A stretch of 45,699 nt of DNA from Deltaproteobacteria bacterium (GTDB taxonomy: Bacteria; Desulfobacterota; Binatia; Binatales; Binataceae): contig JAJXZF010000044.1 in the NCBI GenBank assembly GCA_021780225.1, positions 1-45,699 of the forward strand, in the 5' to 3' direction. The notes beneath the pieces are model-generated. The model was not told the origin of the DNA. It did not search any database and saw nothing but the letters and a program-made list of their open reading frames with translations. A program made the position numbers and the translations under genes. Shown in pieces: positions 24,924 through 33,914 of this stretch (positions are counted from its first letter, which is position 1; every line of letters starts with the position of its first letter).

Positions 24924-26942
24924 TCAGGCGGGAGCGGCGTCGTCCTCTTCCTGCAGCAATGCGGTTGGCAGCACTTCGGCCGGCAGATCTTCCAGAAAGC
25001 GCGACGCGCGGCCCATCACGTAGCCGAGCGAGCGATCGAACATGTGGATCGGATAGGTCAAATATAGTTCGTCGCGCGCGCGCGTCGCCGCGACGTACAT
25101 CAGCCGGCGTTCCTCCTCCATCTCCTCCGGCGACGCGCTCATCGGACCGGGGAAACGGCCCTCAGCCGCCCAGATAACGAACACGGCGCGCCACTCCAGA
25201 CCTTTCGCCGAATGGATCGTGCTCAGCGTCACGTGGCCTTCCTCAGGTTCGACCGCGAGCACGTCGCCGATCGAATCGGTGGGCGGCTCCAGCGCCATAT
25301 CGGCGAGCATCGAATCGAGCGTGCGGTAGCGTTCGGCGAGATTCTGAAAATGTTCGAGGTCGCGTTCGCGTTTCGGATAGTCGTCGGGATGCGCCTCGCG
25401 CATCAGCGGCGCGTAGTATTCGATCACGTCGGCGAGTTGATCGGCGGGCCGCCGTCCGGTTTCGCGCAGGCGGGCGAGCGTCGCCGCCAGCCGCACGCAT
25501 CCGTCGAGCGCGGCCTGCGCGCGCACGCCCGATTGCGCGGCGGCCTCGGCCAGCGCGTCTTCCGGACGCTCGCGCGCGACGATGCTTTCGATAATCCGCT
25601 CGGCGCGCTTCGCGCCCAGGCCGGGAGCCAGCGTCAGCGCGCGCATCCATGAAACCGCGTCCGACGGATTCGCGATCACCCGCAGATGGGCGAGCACGTC
25701 CTTGATATGCGCGGTCTCGATAAATTTGAAGCCGCCGCGTTTGACGAACGGAATATCGCGGCGTTGCAGCTCCAGTTCGAGGTCGAAGGAATGGAAGCTG
25801 GAGCGGAACAGCACGGCGATTTCGTCCAGACCGGCGCCCTCTTCCCGCAATTCCAGAATCCGCTGTGCGACGAAGCGCGACTGGGTCTGCTCGTCGCGCG
25901 CGCGCACCAGTATCGGGCGGAACTCGCCGCGCCGTTCCGTGAACAGCGCTTTCGAGTATTTCTCGGCGGCGCGATCGATCACTTCGTTGGCGAGATCGAG
26001 AATGCCCTGCAGCGAGCGGTAATTTTCTTCGAGCTTGATAATCCGCGCGCCGGGAAAGAGCTTTGGAAACTCCATGATATTGCGGAAATCCGCGCCGCGG
26101 AACGAGTAGATCGATTGCGCGTCGTCGCCCACCGCCATCACGTTCTGATGCGTCGCGGCGAGCAGGCGCGCAAGCTCGGCCTGAATCGCGTTGGTGTCCT
26201 GGTATTCGTCGATCAGGATATGGCGATAGGTGTCCGACAGAAGGTTCCTGATGCCCTCGTGCTCGCGCATCAGGCTCGCCAGCCGGTACAGCAGATCGTC
26301 GTAATCGAGCAGCCCGCGTTCGCGCTTGTAAGTTTCGTACGCGGCGGCGATCGCGATGATTTCCGCCTCATGTTCGAGCAGATGGGCGAAGTCGGCCTCG
26401 AGTTCGTCGTGGAGTTCGCGACTCTTGTTGCGCGCCATGCTGATCGCTTCCGCGATCGTTCCTTTTTTCGGAAAGCGCCGTTCCCTGGTCCCGAAGCCCA
26501 TCCGGGTGCGCAGCAGATTGATCACGTCCTCCATGTCCGACCGATCGAGGATCGTGAATCCCGGCTTCAATCCGATCGCCGCGCCATGACGCCGCAGCAC
26601 CGTGTTCGCGAACGAATGAAAAGTTCCGCCGGCGACCTGCCCGCCGCGCTCGCCGATCAATCGCTCGACCCGCCGCAGCATTTCTTGCGCCGCACGCCGG
26701 GTGAAAGTCAGCAGCAGAATCGCGCCGGGCGGCGCGCCGCTTTCGATCAGCCGCGCCACCCGGTAAATCAGCGTGCGGGTTTTGCCAGATCCCGCCCCGG
26801 CTACGACCAGCAGCGGGCCGTCGCGATGGGCGGCGGCGGCGAACTGCGCCGCATTGAGCGCCTCGCGGTAATTGATGCGGAACTTGCGCTCGTCGATCGC
26901 CGATTCCGGCAGTTTCTTGAGCTGGATGATTCGATCGGCCAC
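24924..26942 (-). CDS. UvrD/Rep/PcrA-type superfamily 1 DNA helicase
   Basis: The 672-residue SF1A helicase starts at GTG 26942. Motifs run in order: Q motif and LNAAQFAAA, Walker A AGAGSGKTRTLI, motif Ia LLTFTRRAAQEM, motif II ILIDEYQDTN, motif III VGDDAQSIYSFRGAD, motif IV LEENYRS, motif V STIHSAKGLEW and motif VI VAATRARDELYL. The 1B and 2B subdomains are of usual size. It is shorter at the C-terminus than UvrD/PcrA and ends soon after DLPAEVLP. Role in DNA repair or fork restart is by family. Not assigned to uvrD, rep or pcrA specifically. Confidence 0.93.
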   Translation of the reverse strand: MADRIIQLKKLPESAIDERKFRINYREALNAAQFAAAAHRDGPLLVVAGAGSGKTRTLIYRVARLIESGAPPGAILLLTFTRRAAQEMLRRVERLIGERGGQVAGGTFHSFANTVLRRHGAAIGLKPGFTILDRSDMEDVINLLRTRMGFGTRERRFPKKGTIAEAISMARNKSRELHDELEADFAHLLEHEAEIIAIAAAYETYKRERGLLDYDDLLYRLASLMREHEGIRNLLSDTYRHILIDEYQDTNAIQAELARLLAATHQNVMAVGDDAQSIYSFRGADFRNIMEFPKLFPGARIIKLEENYRSLQGILDLANEVIDRAAEKYSKALFTERRGEFRPILVRARDEQTQSRFVAQRILELREEGAGLDEIAVLFRSSFHSFDLELELQRRDIPFVKRGGFKFIETAHIKDVLAHLRVIANPSDAVSWMRALTLAPGLGAKRAERIIESIVARERPEDALAEAAAQSGVRAQAALDGCVRLAATLARLRETGRRPADQLADVIEYYAPLMREAHPDDYPKRERDLEHFQNLAERYRTLDSMLADMALEPPTDSIGDVLAVEPEEGHVTLSTIHSAKGLEWRAVFVIWAAEGRFPGPMSASPEEMEEERRLMYVAATRARDELYLTYPIHMFDRSLGYVMGRASRFLEDLPAEVLPTALLQEEDDAAPA

Positions 26943-26994
26943 CGCGACCCGATTTTAGCATGACGCGGCGCGATCGCGCGCTCGTATCGAGACG

Positions 26995-27528
26995 CTAAGG
27001 CGCGCCGGGATTGGAGTCGTCGGGCGCGGCATGCAGGCCGTAGCGCTGGATCTGCTGATAGACCTGGTTGAAGGATTCGCCGGCCGTGGCGCCGCCGCTG
27101 TAACCGCTATAGTCGCTGGCCGTGCCGAGCGCCGAGCCGCCGGCGGTAGTGTTGGCGGGAGCGCGCAGCTTCGCGATCTCAGGTTGAATGACGATGTGAT
27201 CGACGATCTCCGGCGCCGGCGATCCGAGATAGGCGAGCGTGCGGCTTTCGGCGTCGGTCTTGCCCTTTTGCGTCGCGACGTAGCCATACAGCACCACGCG
27301 CCGGGCGCCGGCCGCGTTTTTGCCGACTTGCGCTCCCACCAGCGGCAACAAATGACCGCGCAAATCCGTGGTGAGGCTCTCGCTGAGTTGCTGGTCGACC
27401 GTATAATCCTGCGCCGCGGCGCGGCCGATGGCGATCCCGAACAGGACCATGCAGGCCGCGATTGCCGCGAGCAGTTTCACGCCGGCGCGCGGCCGCCGGC
27501 GGTTTGCGGAGCGCAAGAAAGACGCCAT
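26995..27528 (-). CDS. Exported protein, unknown
   Basis: The 177-residue protein is read from ATG 27528 so that an N-terminal signal (RPRAGVKLLAAIAACMVLFGIAIGRAAA) is correctly placed, with cleavage near AAA-QDYT. An upstream extension to 27639 would overlap the divergent lipoprotein gene. The mature N-terminal half (QQLSESLTTDLRGHLLPLVGAQV...VLYGYVATQKGK) resembles BON-like or surface-antigen-type small domains, but no clear match is claimed. The C-terminal half is Gly/Ser/Tyr rich. Divergent from 27638, sharing a 109-bp promoter region. Confidence 0.6.
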   Translation of the reverse strand: MASFLRSANRRRPRAGVKLLAAIAACMVLFGIAIGRAAAQDYTVDQQLSESLTTDLRGHLLPLVGAQVGKNAAGARRVVLYGYVATQKGKTDAESRTLAYLGSPAPEIVDHIVIQPEIAKLRAPANTTAGGSALGTASDYSGYSGGATAGESFNQVYQQIQRYGLHAAPDDSNPGAP

Positions 27529-27637
27529 GGCTTCATTGTAGTCGCGCGCCGGCTTGCGCTCCATCGTGGACTTGCTCCGCATCGCTTTTGCGCGATTATC
27601 GGTGGAAGCTCGCATGCCGTATCCGTATAAATTGCGC

Positions 27638-28048
27638 ATGCAAAAATTCGGGTTGACGATATTTTCCGTCGCACTGATTGCATTAGCCGCCGGATGCGCC
27701 GAAACGCCCGCCGAGCGCGCTCAGCGCATCGAGCCGATGCTTGCCGCGGCCGGCTTTCACATGCATCCGGCCGACACCTCGGCGCGCGAGGCGCAGTTGA
27801 AGAACGTCACGCCGCTCAAGGTGCGCTACTACCCGCACGACGGCAAGCCTCATTACTGGTTCGCCGATCCGGTCTATTGCGATTGCATCTATATCGGCAA
27901 CGAAGCCGCATACGACGCATACGAGCGGCTGCGATTGCAGCAGCGGATGGTCAATCAGGAGCAGATGGCCGCGGCGATGAACGAGGATGCGGCGCAGCAG
28001 GAGCAGATGAACTTCATGATGTGGCCGGCCGATCCGTTTTTCTACTAA
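27638..28048 (+). CDS. Small lipoprotein, unknown
   Basis: The 136-residue protein starts at ATG 27638. The signal MQKFGLTIFSVALIALAAGC has a good lipobox (LAAGC, Cys20). The mature domain contains TPLKVRYYPHDGKPHYWFADP and VYCDCIYIGNE, followed by a Gln/Met-rich helix and an aromatic C-terminus. It appears to be a lineage-specific envelope protein. No function assigned. The CoA-transferase gene follows after 50 bp. Confidence 0.75.
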   Translation: MQKFGLTIFSVALIALAAGCAETPAERAQRIEPMLAAAGFHMHPADTSAREAQLKNVTPLKVRYYPHDGKPHYWFADPVYCDCIYIGNEAAYDAYERLRLQQRMVNQEQMAAAMNEDAAQQEQMNFMMWPADPFFY

Positions 28049-28098
28049 TCCCGCGCATCCGCGCTTGACCGCACGGCGAATGTGGCGATGATACGGCC

Positions 28099-30429
28099 AT
28101 GGCGAAAGCGCTCGACGGCGTCACCGTAGTCGAATTCTGCTCGAATCTCGCGGCGGCATACGCCGCGATGCTGCTCGCGGAGCATGGCGCGGAAGCGATC
28201 CGAATCGAACCGCCGGCGGGCGACCCCGCGCGGCTGACGCCGCATTTCCACGTGGTCAATCGCGGCAAGCGCTCGGTTGCGGCGGATGCTGAATCGGCCG
28301 ACGGCCGCGCCATTGCCGAAACAATGATTCGGCGCGCCGATATCGTCGTCCACGGCTTCACGCCGGAACGCGCGCGCCGGCTGAGCGTCGATGCAAAACA
28401 AATCGCGGCGCTCAATCCGCGCGCGATCGCGCTGGAACTTCCGCCGTTCGGCAATCGCGGACCGGACGCCGATTTCGACGCCGGGGAGGAGTTGGTCGCC
28501 GCGCTCAGCGGAATTTCCGGTTCGCAGTGGGCGCGCAGCGGCAATCCCGTGCCGCTCGTTTTTCCCGCGGCGGGTTATTCCGCCGGCGTGATGGGCGCCG
28601 CCGCCGCGGTCGCGAGCCTGCTCGCACGCCGCGACGGAGCGGGGCAGGCGGTGGAAGTCTCGCTGCTGGCCGGCGCATTCTCGCTGCAAACCGGCGGCAT
28701 CATGCGGCACGAAAAGATGACCTCGCTGTATCAGGGACCGCAGGATCCGCTCGGACCGATTCCCTGCTATCGATTGTTCGAGGCGTCCGACGGCCGCTAC
28801 CTCTTTGTCGCCTGCGGCAACGCGACCTTCTGGAACAAATTCGCGCTCGCGATCGAGCGCCCCGGCCTTGTGGCCGATCCGCGCTTCGAAGGCGCGCCCT
28901 GGGGAATCCCGAAGGAAAACTGGCAGGCGCTGAAAGATTTTCTTGAACCGATTATCCGCACGCGCCCGCGCGACGAATGGCTGCGGATTCTCCGCGAAGC
29001 CGACGTGCCGAGCGCGCCGGTGATGACGCGCCGCGAATTTATCGACCATCCGCAGACGCGCGCGCTCGCGATGCGCCGCGAAATCGAGGACCCCGCGCTT
29101 GGTCCGACCGTCCAGCCCGGAGTTTCGGTCAATCTGTCCGACACGCCTGGCGAGATTCACGGTCCCGCGCCGGCCGCCGGATTGACTTCCGCCGCCGCCG
29201 CGGCCGCGCTTCTGGAACGCGCGCACACGAACCTCGCCAGGTATTCCGGGGATGGAAAATCGCTGGCTCGCGGTCCGCTCACCGGCGTTACCGTGCTCGA
29301 TTTTTGCAGCTATATCGCCGGTTCCTACGGCCCGATGATCCTCGCCCAGATGGGCGCGGACGTGATCAAAATCGAAAGCCTTGAAGGCGACGCCTTTCGC
29401 CATTTCGGTTTCGGCTTTCTCGGCTGGAACCAGGGCAAGCGCGGCCTCGCCGTCGATCTGACGACGTCCGCCGGACGCGAGATAATTCTTGGCCTCGCCG
29501 ACCGCGCCGATATCGTCGTCGAGAATCTGCGGCCGGGCCGGATGCGCCGCTACGGCTTCGATTACGCCACGCTCGCCACGCGCAATCCGCGGCTTATCTA
29601 TATGTCCGTCACGGCGTTCGGAAATCGCGGTCCCGAGCACGACCAGCCCGGCTTCGATCCGCTGCTGCAGGCGCGCTCGGGCGTGATGCACGCGCAGGGC
29701 GGCCCGCACGACCATCCGGTCTATCTGACCTGCGCGATTTGCGATTACGGCGCCGCGATGCTTTCCGCGTTCGGATGCCTGCTGGCGTTGCATGCGCGCG
29801 AACGCACCGGCCGCGGCCAAATGTGCGAAACCTCGCTGCTGCAATCCTCGATGGCGTTTCAGGCGGGCGAGTTCATCTTCTATCCGAATCGTCCGAATCT
29901 GGAGCACGGCGCGCCCGAATGGCGCGGAAAAGCGGCGCTGTCGCGGGCGTATGAAGCGCGCGACGGCCGCTGGCTCTTTCTTGATATAGCGGCGCGCGCC
30001 CATTACGACGCGTTAGCCCGCGAAACGGGAGTCGCCGGCGCGGTTGATTTCGAAGCGGCCGCGCGCGAACCGGCCGACGGACCGCTCGCCGCCGCGCTTG
30101 ACGAATGGATCCGAAACCGCGATCGCGCCGACACGCTTGCCGCGATGCGTCGCGCGGGAATACCGGCGGTTCCGGTCCACGGCTTCGGCGATCTGTTCAA
30201 TGAACCGCAGGTCGCGGCCAACGACCTGTTGCTCGAACTGAATCATTCGCAATGGGGAAAGGTCGTGCAGACCGGAATCCTGGCGAAATTCTCCGCGACG
30301 CCCGGCGTGGTCGATCGCGCGGGGCCGCTGCTCGGCGAGCACACGGCCGAAATCCTTGCCGGGATGCTTGGCTACTCGGTCGAGCGAATCGAGGAACTGC
30401 GCCGTAACCGCATAGTCCGCACGTCCTGA
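28099..30429 (+). CDS. Tandem CaiB/BaiF family III CoA-transferase (two domains in one chain)
   Basis: The 776-residue protein consists of two consecutive family III CoA-transferase domains. The first spans about residues 1-365 (GVTVVEFCSNLAAAYAAMLL start, FGNRGPDADFDAGEEL), the second about 393-776 (GVTVLDFCSYIAGSYGPMIL, FGNRGPEHDQPGFDPLLQA, PLLGEHTAEILAGMLGY). In both halves the segment after GxGQ reads E rather than the frequent D (GQAVEVSLL, GQMCETSLL); many homologues tolerate this, so activity is not excluded. Family III enzymes act as interlocked dimers, and fusion may give one chain with unequal sites. They move CoA between organic acids; substrate unknown. An antisense open frame of 652 codons over this gene is a GC-rich shadow. 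Confidence 0.93.
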   Translation: MAKALDGVTVVEFCSNLAAAYAAMLLAEHGAEAIRIEPPAGDPARLTPHFHVVNRGKRSVAADAESADGRAIAETMIRRADIVVHGFTPERARRLSVDAKQIAALNPRAIALELPPFGNRGPDADFDAGEELVAALSGISGSQWARSGNPVPLVFPAAGYSAGVMGAAAAVASLLARRDGAGQAVEVSLLAGAFSLQTGGIMRHEKMTSLYQGPQDPLGPIPCYRLFEASDGRYLFVACGNATFWNKFALAIERPGLVADPRFEGAPWGIPKENWQALKDFLEPIIRTRPRDEWLRILREADVPSAPVMTRREFIDHPQTRALAMRREIEDPALGPTVQPGVSVNLSDTPGEIHGPAPAAGLTSAAAAAALLERAHTNLARYSGDGKSLARGPLTGVTVLDFCSYIAGSYGPMILAQMGADVIKIESLEGDAFRHFGFGFLGWNQGKRGLAVDLTTSAGREIILGLADRADIVVENLRPGRMRRYGFDYATLATRNPRLIYMSVTAFGNRGPEHDQPGFDPLLQARSGVMHAQGGPHDHPVYLTCAICDYGAAMLSAFGCLLALHARERTGRGQMCETSLLQSSMAFQAGEFIFYPNRPNLEHGAPEWRGKAALSRAYEARDGRWLFLDIAARAHYDALARETGVAGAVDFEAAAREPADGPLAAALDEWIRNRDRADTLAAMRRAGIPAVPVHGFGDLFNEPQVAANDLLLELNHSQWGKVVQTGILAKFSATPGVVDRAGPLLGEHTAEILAGMLGYSVERIEELRRNRIVRTS

Positions 30430-30525
30430 ATCTATGCCTTACGATTTTATTCTCCTGCGCTCCCGGTTTGACTTTGCGATGCATTGGAGCGTAATGCGGG
30501 ACTGTGAACATGGGGAGGTGTAGCC

Positions 30526-31092
30526 ATGAAATTTGTTCGTTATGCTTTGATGATCGGATTGATTTGCGCGTTCTCGCCGAGCGCCTTCGCGAAGCCCGCC
30601 AAGTCCAAACCGGGAGTTTACGACGTCTGTCTCAACCCCAAGACCGACGTGAAAGTCGACACTACCAGTACGTTCTTCGTCGGCGTCGGCGTCATCGTGC
30701 CCGTCGGCACGATTCCAAACCCTGACACCGCCACCTCCTGCTCGACCTATGAAGCCGAGGCGATCGGCACCTTCTTCGCCAGTGGCGGTTTAATTGGGGG
30801 GTTGAAATTTGCCGAGCCTGATGACGCCGCGTTCGTGACTTGGCACTTCCGTATCGAAAGCGGAAAGAAGGTCGGCGCCTTCGACACGATGGGTCCGGTC
30901 GAAAGCTCAAGCACGCCCGTGTCCTATCCGCAAACCATAATCGGTTCGACCGGCGGCCTCGCGCCGGCCAAGGGCGTCGCCGAGGTGACGCCGATCGCGA
31001 ACTCGTCGGGCCTTGATGAGTTCGAGATCGACGTTCATCCGCCTCACGGCAAATTTGATGCCTCCGGGCACTTCGGCAGATTGGACGGATAG
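30526..31092 (+). CDS. Secreted protein, unknown
   Basis: The 188-residue protein starts at ATG 30526 behind GGGGAGG. The Sec signal MKFVRYALMIGLICAFSPS...AFA is clear, with cleavage after AFA-KPAK. The mature part is beta-rich, with two cysteines (VYDVCLNP, TSCSTYEAE) that could pair, and Gly-rich turns. A TTGACT at 30470-30475 could be a -35 but its -10 is poor. A strong GC stem follows the gene. No family recognised. Confidence 0.65.
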   Translation: MKFVRYALMIGLICAFSPSAFAKPAKSKPGVYDVCLNPKTDVKVDTTSTFFVGVGVIVPVGTIPNPDTATSCSTYEAEAIGTFFASGGLIGGLKFAEPDDAAFVTWHFRIESGKKVGAFDTMGPVESSSTPVSYPQTIIGSTGGLAPAKGVAEVTPIANSSGLDEFEIDVHPPHGKFDASGHFGRLDG

Positions 31093-31106
31093 CGAATACA
31101 ATTCTT

Positions 31107-31148
31107 CGCAGCCGCGCCGCCGCGTTGACGATCGGCGGCGCGGCTGCG
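31107..31148 (+). terminator. GC-rich 16-bp hairpin after 31092, no T-tract
   Basis: Perfect 16-bp stem (first arm CGCAGCCGCGCCGCCG, 31107-31122; second arm 31133-31148) with a 10-nt loop, 15 nt after the stop codon. No U-run follows, so it may be a stabilising 3' structure or a Rho-assisted end rather than a classical intrinsic terminator. Confidence 0.55.
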
Positions 31149-31197
31149 CCAGGATAGCCGCGGTTGGGTTGGCACGTCCCGCCGGAGGTTTTCAGCG

Positions 31198-31416
31198 ATG
31201 GCCCGTTTGAGCGCGAACGCCGTCAAGCTTTTCGCCGCCGAGCTGTTCGACTACGAAATTCCCGCCTACGCCGCCGAGACCGTGGCCCGGATGGTCGGTG
31301 CCAACGGCCATTACGCGCGCCGGATGGAGGGGCTCCGCCTGAGCGGCATCCAGCCGCCCTTCGGCTATCCGACCATGATCGTCGAGGCCGAGCGGTTACG
31401 CCGTTCCCGCTCCTGA
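31198..31416 (+). CDS. Small amidase-associated protein (AtzG/GatC-like, putative)
   Basis: The 72-residue protein has GGAGG 10 nt before ATG 31198. It appears helical at the start (ANAVKLFAAELFDYEIPAYAAETVARMVGAN) and ends in an extended GIQPPFGYPTMIVEAERLR stretch. It lies 21 bp before an AtzE/GatA-type amidase on the same strand. Small partner proteins of this size (AtzG, GatC) brace such amidases; the pairing is inferred from size, position and overall helical-plus-extended pattern. Confidence 0.6.
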   Translation: MARLSANAVKLFAAELFDYEIPAYAAETVARMVGANGHYARRMEGLRLSGIQPPFGYPTMIVEAERLRRSRS

Positions 31417-31437
31417 TCGCCGCGCGAGGTTGCCGTC

Positions 31438-32853
31438 ATGGCGAATCACGAAGAATTGACCGCGTTCAGCGTCGCCGAGCTGGCGGAAAAATTCCGCACT
31501 CGCCAGCTCTCGCCGGTCGAGGTCGCCGACGCCTATCTCAAGCGCATCGAGGAACTTGACGAGAAGATCGTCGCTTACATCACGGTGACGCACGACGAGG
31601 CGCGCGCCGCCGCCCGCCGCGCCGAAAGCGAAATCGCGGCGGGGCATTGGCGCGGCCCGTTTCACGGCGTTCCCGTCGCGCTCAAGGATCTGTGCTACAC
31701 GGCGGGAATCCTGACCACCGGCGGATCGAAAATCCTGGCCGGCTTCGTGCCGAATCACGACTGTACGCTGTGGGCCCGCCTGAAGGCCGCCGGCGCGGTG
31801 TTGCTCGGCAAGCTGAATCTCCACGAATTCGCCAGCGGCGCCACCAACAGCAATCCGCATTGGGGCGTCTGCCACAATCCTTACGATCTCACGCGCATCC
31901 CCGGCGGCTCCAGCGGCGGATCGGCCGCGGCGATTGTCGCCCGGCTGGCCGCGGCGACGATCGGCACCGATACCGGCGGCTCGATTCGGATTCCGGCCGC
32001 CTTTTGCGGCTGTATCGGGATGAAGCAGACGTGGAGCCGCGTGAGCCGTTACGGCGTGCTGCCGCTGTCGGATTCGCTCGACCACGCCGGCCCGATCACC
32101 CGCACCGTCCGTGACGCCGCGTTGATGCTCTCCGCGATCGCCGGCCGCGATCCGCTGGATTCGACCAGCAGCGGCGAACCGGTACCGGACTACGCCGCCG
32201 CCTTGACCGGCGATATCAAGGGGATGCGAGTCGGCGTGATCAAGGAGCTGACGATCGGCCTCTCCGACGAAGTCGCGCACGGATTCAACGCCGCGATGCA
32301 TCAGATGCGCGAACTCGGCGCCGAGGTCGCCGACGTGTCGGTACCGTCGATCGCGATGGCCGCGTCGGTCGCCACCAATATCATGTTCGCCGAGGCGGCC
32401 GAGTATCACGAGCAGTGGATGCGGACGCGGGCGGACGATTACGGCAACGACGTGCGCCGCACGCTCGAGGCCGGGATGCTGACGCCGGCGATCTATTATG
32501 TCCGCGCCCAGCGCGCCCGCGCCGCGGTGCTGGCCGAGGCGCTCAACGCGCTCGAAAAATGCGCCGTGCTCGCCGTGCCGACATCCGCGATACCGGCGCC
32601 GCGAATCGCCTCGGGCGGTCGCGCCCTGCACGACTCCGGCGCATCGGTCGATCTGGTCGCCGACGTGTTGCGCTTCACCGCGCCGTTCAACGTCACCGGC
32701 CAGCCCGCGCTCGCGATTCCGATCGGAACGGCGCCGAAGGGGATGCCGCTGTCGATGCAGATCGTCGGCCGGCCGTTCGACGAAGCGACGGTTTTCCGCG
32801 TCGCCGGCGCCTACGAACAGGCCCGTCCCGCGCTGCCGCTCCCGAAGCTGTAG
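31438..32853 (+). CDS. Amidase (GatA/AtzE-type amidase-signature enzyme)
   Basis: The 471-residue amidase-signature enzyme has the Ser-cisSer-Lys triad placed as expected: Lys in VPVALKDL (residue about 83), cis-Ser in GGSSGGSAAAI, and nucleophile Ser in GTDTGGSIRIPAA. ATG 31438 has GAGG upstream. No mitochondrial-style GatB or canonical GatC is nearby, so charging of tRNA is unlikely; hydrolysis of a free or metabolic amide, as in AtzE-like enzymes, is favoured. The small upstream protein may be its partner. Confidence 0.93.
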   Translation: MANHEELTAFSVAELAEKFRTRQLSPVEVADAYLKRIEELDEKIVAYITVTHDEARAAARRAESEIAAGHWRGPFHGVPVALKDLCYTAGILTTGGSKILAGFVPNHDCTLWARLKAAGAVLLGKLNLHEFASGATNSNPHWGVCHNPYDLTRIPGGSSGGSAAAIVARLAAATIGTDTGGSIRIPAAFCGCIGMKQTWSRVSRYGVLPLSDSLDHAGPITRTVRDAALMLSAIAGRDPLDSTSSGEPVPDYAAALTGDIKGMRVGVIKELTIGLSDEVAHGFNAAMHQMRELGAEVADVSVPSIAMAASVATNIMFAEAAEYHEQWMRTRADDYGNDVRRTLEAGMLTPAIYYVRAQRARAAVLAEALNALEKCAVLAVPTSAIPAPRIASGGRALHDSGASVDLVADVLRFTAPFNVTGQPALAIPIGTAPKGMPLSMQIVGRPFDEATVFRVAGAYEQARPALPLPKL

Positions 32854-33006
32854 TTCGCGCGGCCGGCGATTTCGCCCACGTTCGCGCGCCGTTCGATAAC
32901 GAATTGCACTTTCGGTAAATCAACGCGCCGTATCGACTCATGCGTTACGACGGGTAGCGATCGCGAACGATTACGCGGGTCCCGCGCGCGACGGCGCCGA
33001 ATCGCG

Positions 33007-33549
33007 TCAATGCGCGGAAATGAGTGAGGAGGTTTTTTTCATCCGCCAGCCGTTGATGGCGTCTTTCTGCCGGTTCGTCAGCCGCGCCGCGCGATGAAAC
33101 AAAGTGTAGTCGAACGGCGGCATCTGGCCGCGCGTGACCACCCGCGCGATCGTGTTGATTTCCTCCGTTCGCTGCGCCGCGTCGTATTCGTTCCATTTGG
33201 AAAAATCGAGCGCCTTCCGGGCTGAGGCGCCGAACCAATGCGATGGCGCCAGATGGACGTACCATGCGGACGCGGGCGTATCGGCGTGACAATCGAAGCA
33301 CGATTCGGCGAGAATCCGCCGGACCTGCGGATCGGACGTAATTTCAGGGGCATCGGCGGACTGAACCGATGCGGCGGAGGCCGCACGTTGGCCGCTGGCG
33401 CATCCGACGGCGACGCCGAGCATCGCCGCGAGCGCGATTGCGCCGATGGTTTCCCATCGGCCGGGCGCGAGAGAAATATGCGGTCCCGATTTGCCAGCGG
33501 CGGGCGAGCCTGTCCGCGCGATTCGGTTCCGGTTCCGCGCGGCGTACAC
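33007..33549 (-). CDS. Haem-binding (c-type, single CxxCH) membrane-anchored protein
   Basis: The 180-residue protein has one hydrophobic N-terminal segment (TIGAIALAAMLGVAVGC), possibly an anchor with a following Cys. A single haem-attachment motif CFDCH occurs at about residue 84-88 and a distal Met may be in RGQMPPFDY. The pattern SCFDCHADTP...W..HLAPSHW...G...FSKW is that of the haem_bd (DUF1924-like/haem-binding domain) family. It should face the periplasm. The start at 33549 is tentative because the first 30 residues are basic and poorly supported. Confidence 0.78.
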   Translation of the reverse strand: MYAARNRNRIARTGSPAAGKSGPHISLAPGRWETIGAIALAAMLGVAVGCASGQRAASAASVQSADAPEITSDPQVRRILAESCFDCHADTPASAWYVHLAPSHWFGASARKALDFSKWNEYDAAQRTEEINTIARVVTRGQMPPFDYTLFHRAARLTNRQKDAINGWRMKKTSSLISAH

Positions 33550-33914
33550 GCAGCCCGCCCTAAAAACGCAACCACGCGGCGATGGTTCTTGCGGTCATTG
33601 TAGTCGGGCGCCAATAGCCGGCCGGATTCACGGCGCCATGGGAGCAAGATTGACGATAGCGCCCATCGGCGGTCCGACGCCAGCGCCGCTTGCGATCCGC
33701 GTGATTTCACTTTTGCGCGAAACGGCGATTCCGAATGGGCAATTCAGGCCAATTTCACGCTATAGTTTGGGGAAAATTGTAACTGTAATCATCGCGCGAT
33801 GGACGCGGTAGCGCCGCCGCTATCACTCCGGCTAATATCCAACGTGAAAAACGCTCGGAGGCGCTCTTTAAAATCGCGTCCGGCGGGAACAACCACGCGG
33901 AATTTCTTAAACCT
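33550..33914. other. Intergenic region with possible ppk promoter
   Basis: This 365-nt gap lies between divergent genes. TATAGT at 33761-33766 followed by an AT-rich stretch is a good -10 candidate for ppk1 but has no good -35 at normal spacing. No recognisable Pho box, RNA gene or repeat. Confidence 0.4.

Noticed and set aside
28045-30003. 652-codon open frame on the minus strand over the CoA-transferase gene
   Set aside because: It is an antisense shadow caused by GC-rich third positions; the plus-strand frame has full family similarity. The same holds for long antisense frames at 7199-8554, 13517-14950 and 34083-35444.
31438-32853. GatA of the tRNA-dependent amidotransferase
   Set aside because: No GatB or canonical GatC is nearby, and the small upstream protein fits an AtzG-like partner at least as well; kept as a general amidase.
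33761-33800. Pho box before ppk1
   Set aside because: Only a partial CTGTAAT half-site follows the TATAGT; no pair of 7-bp direct repeats at 11-bp spacing.
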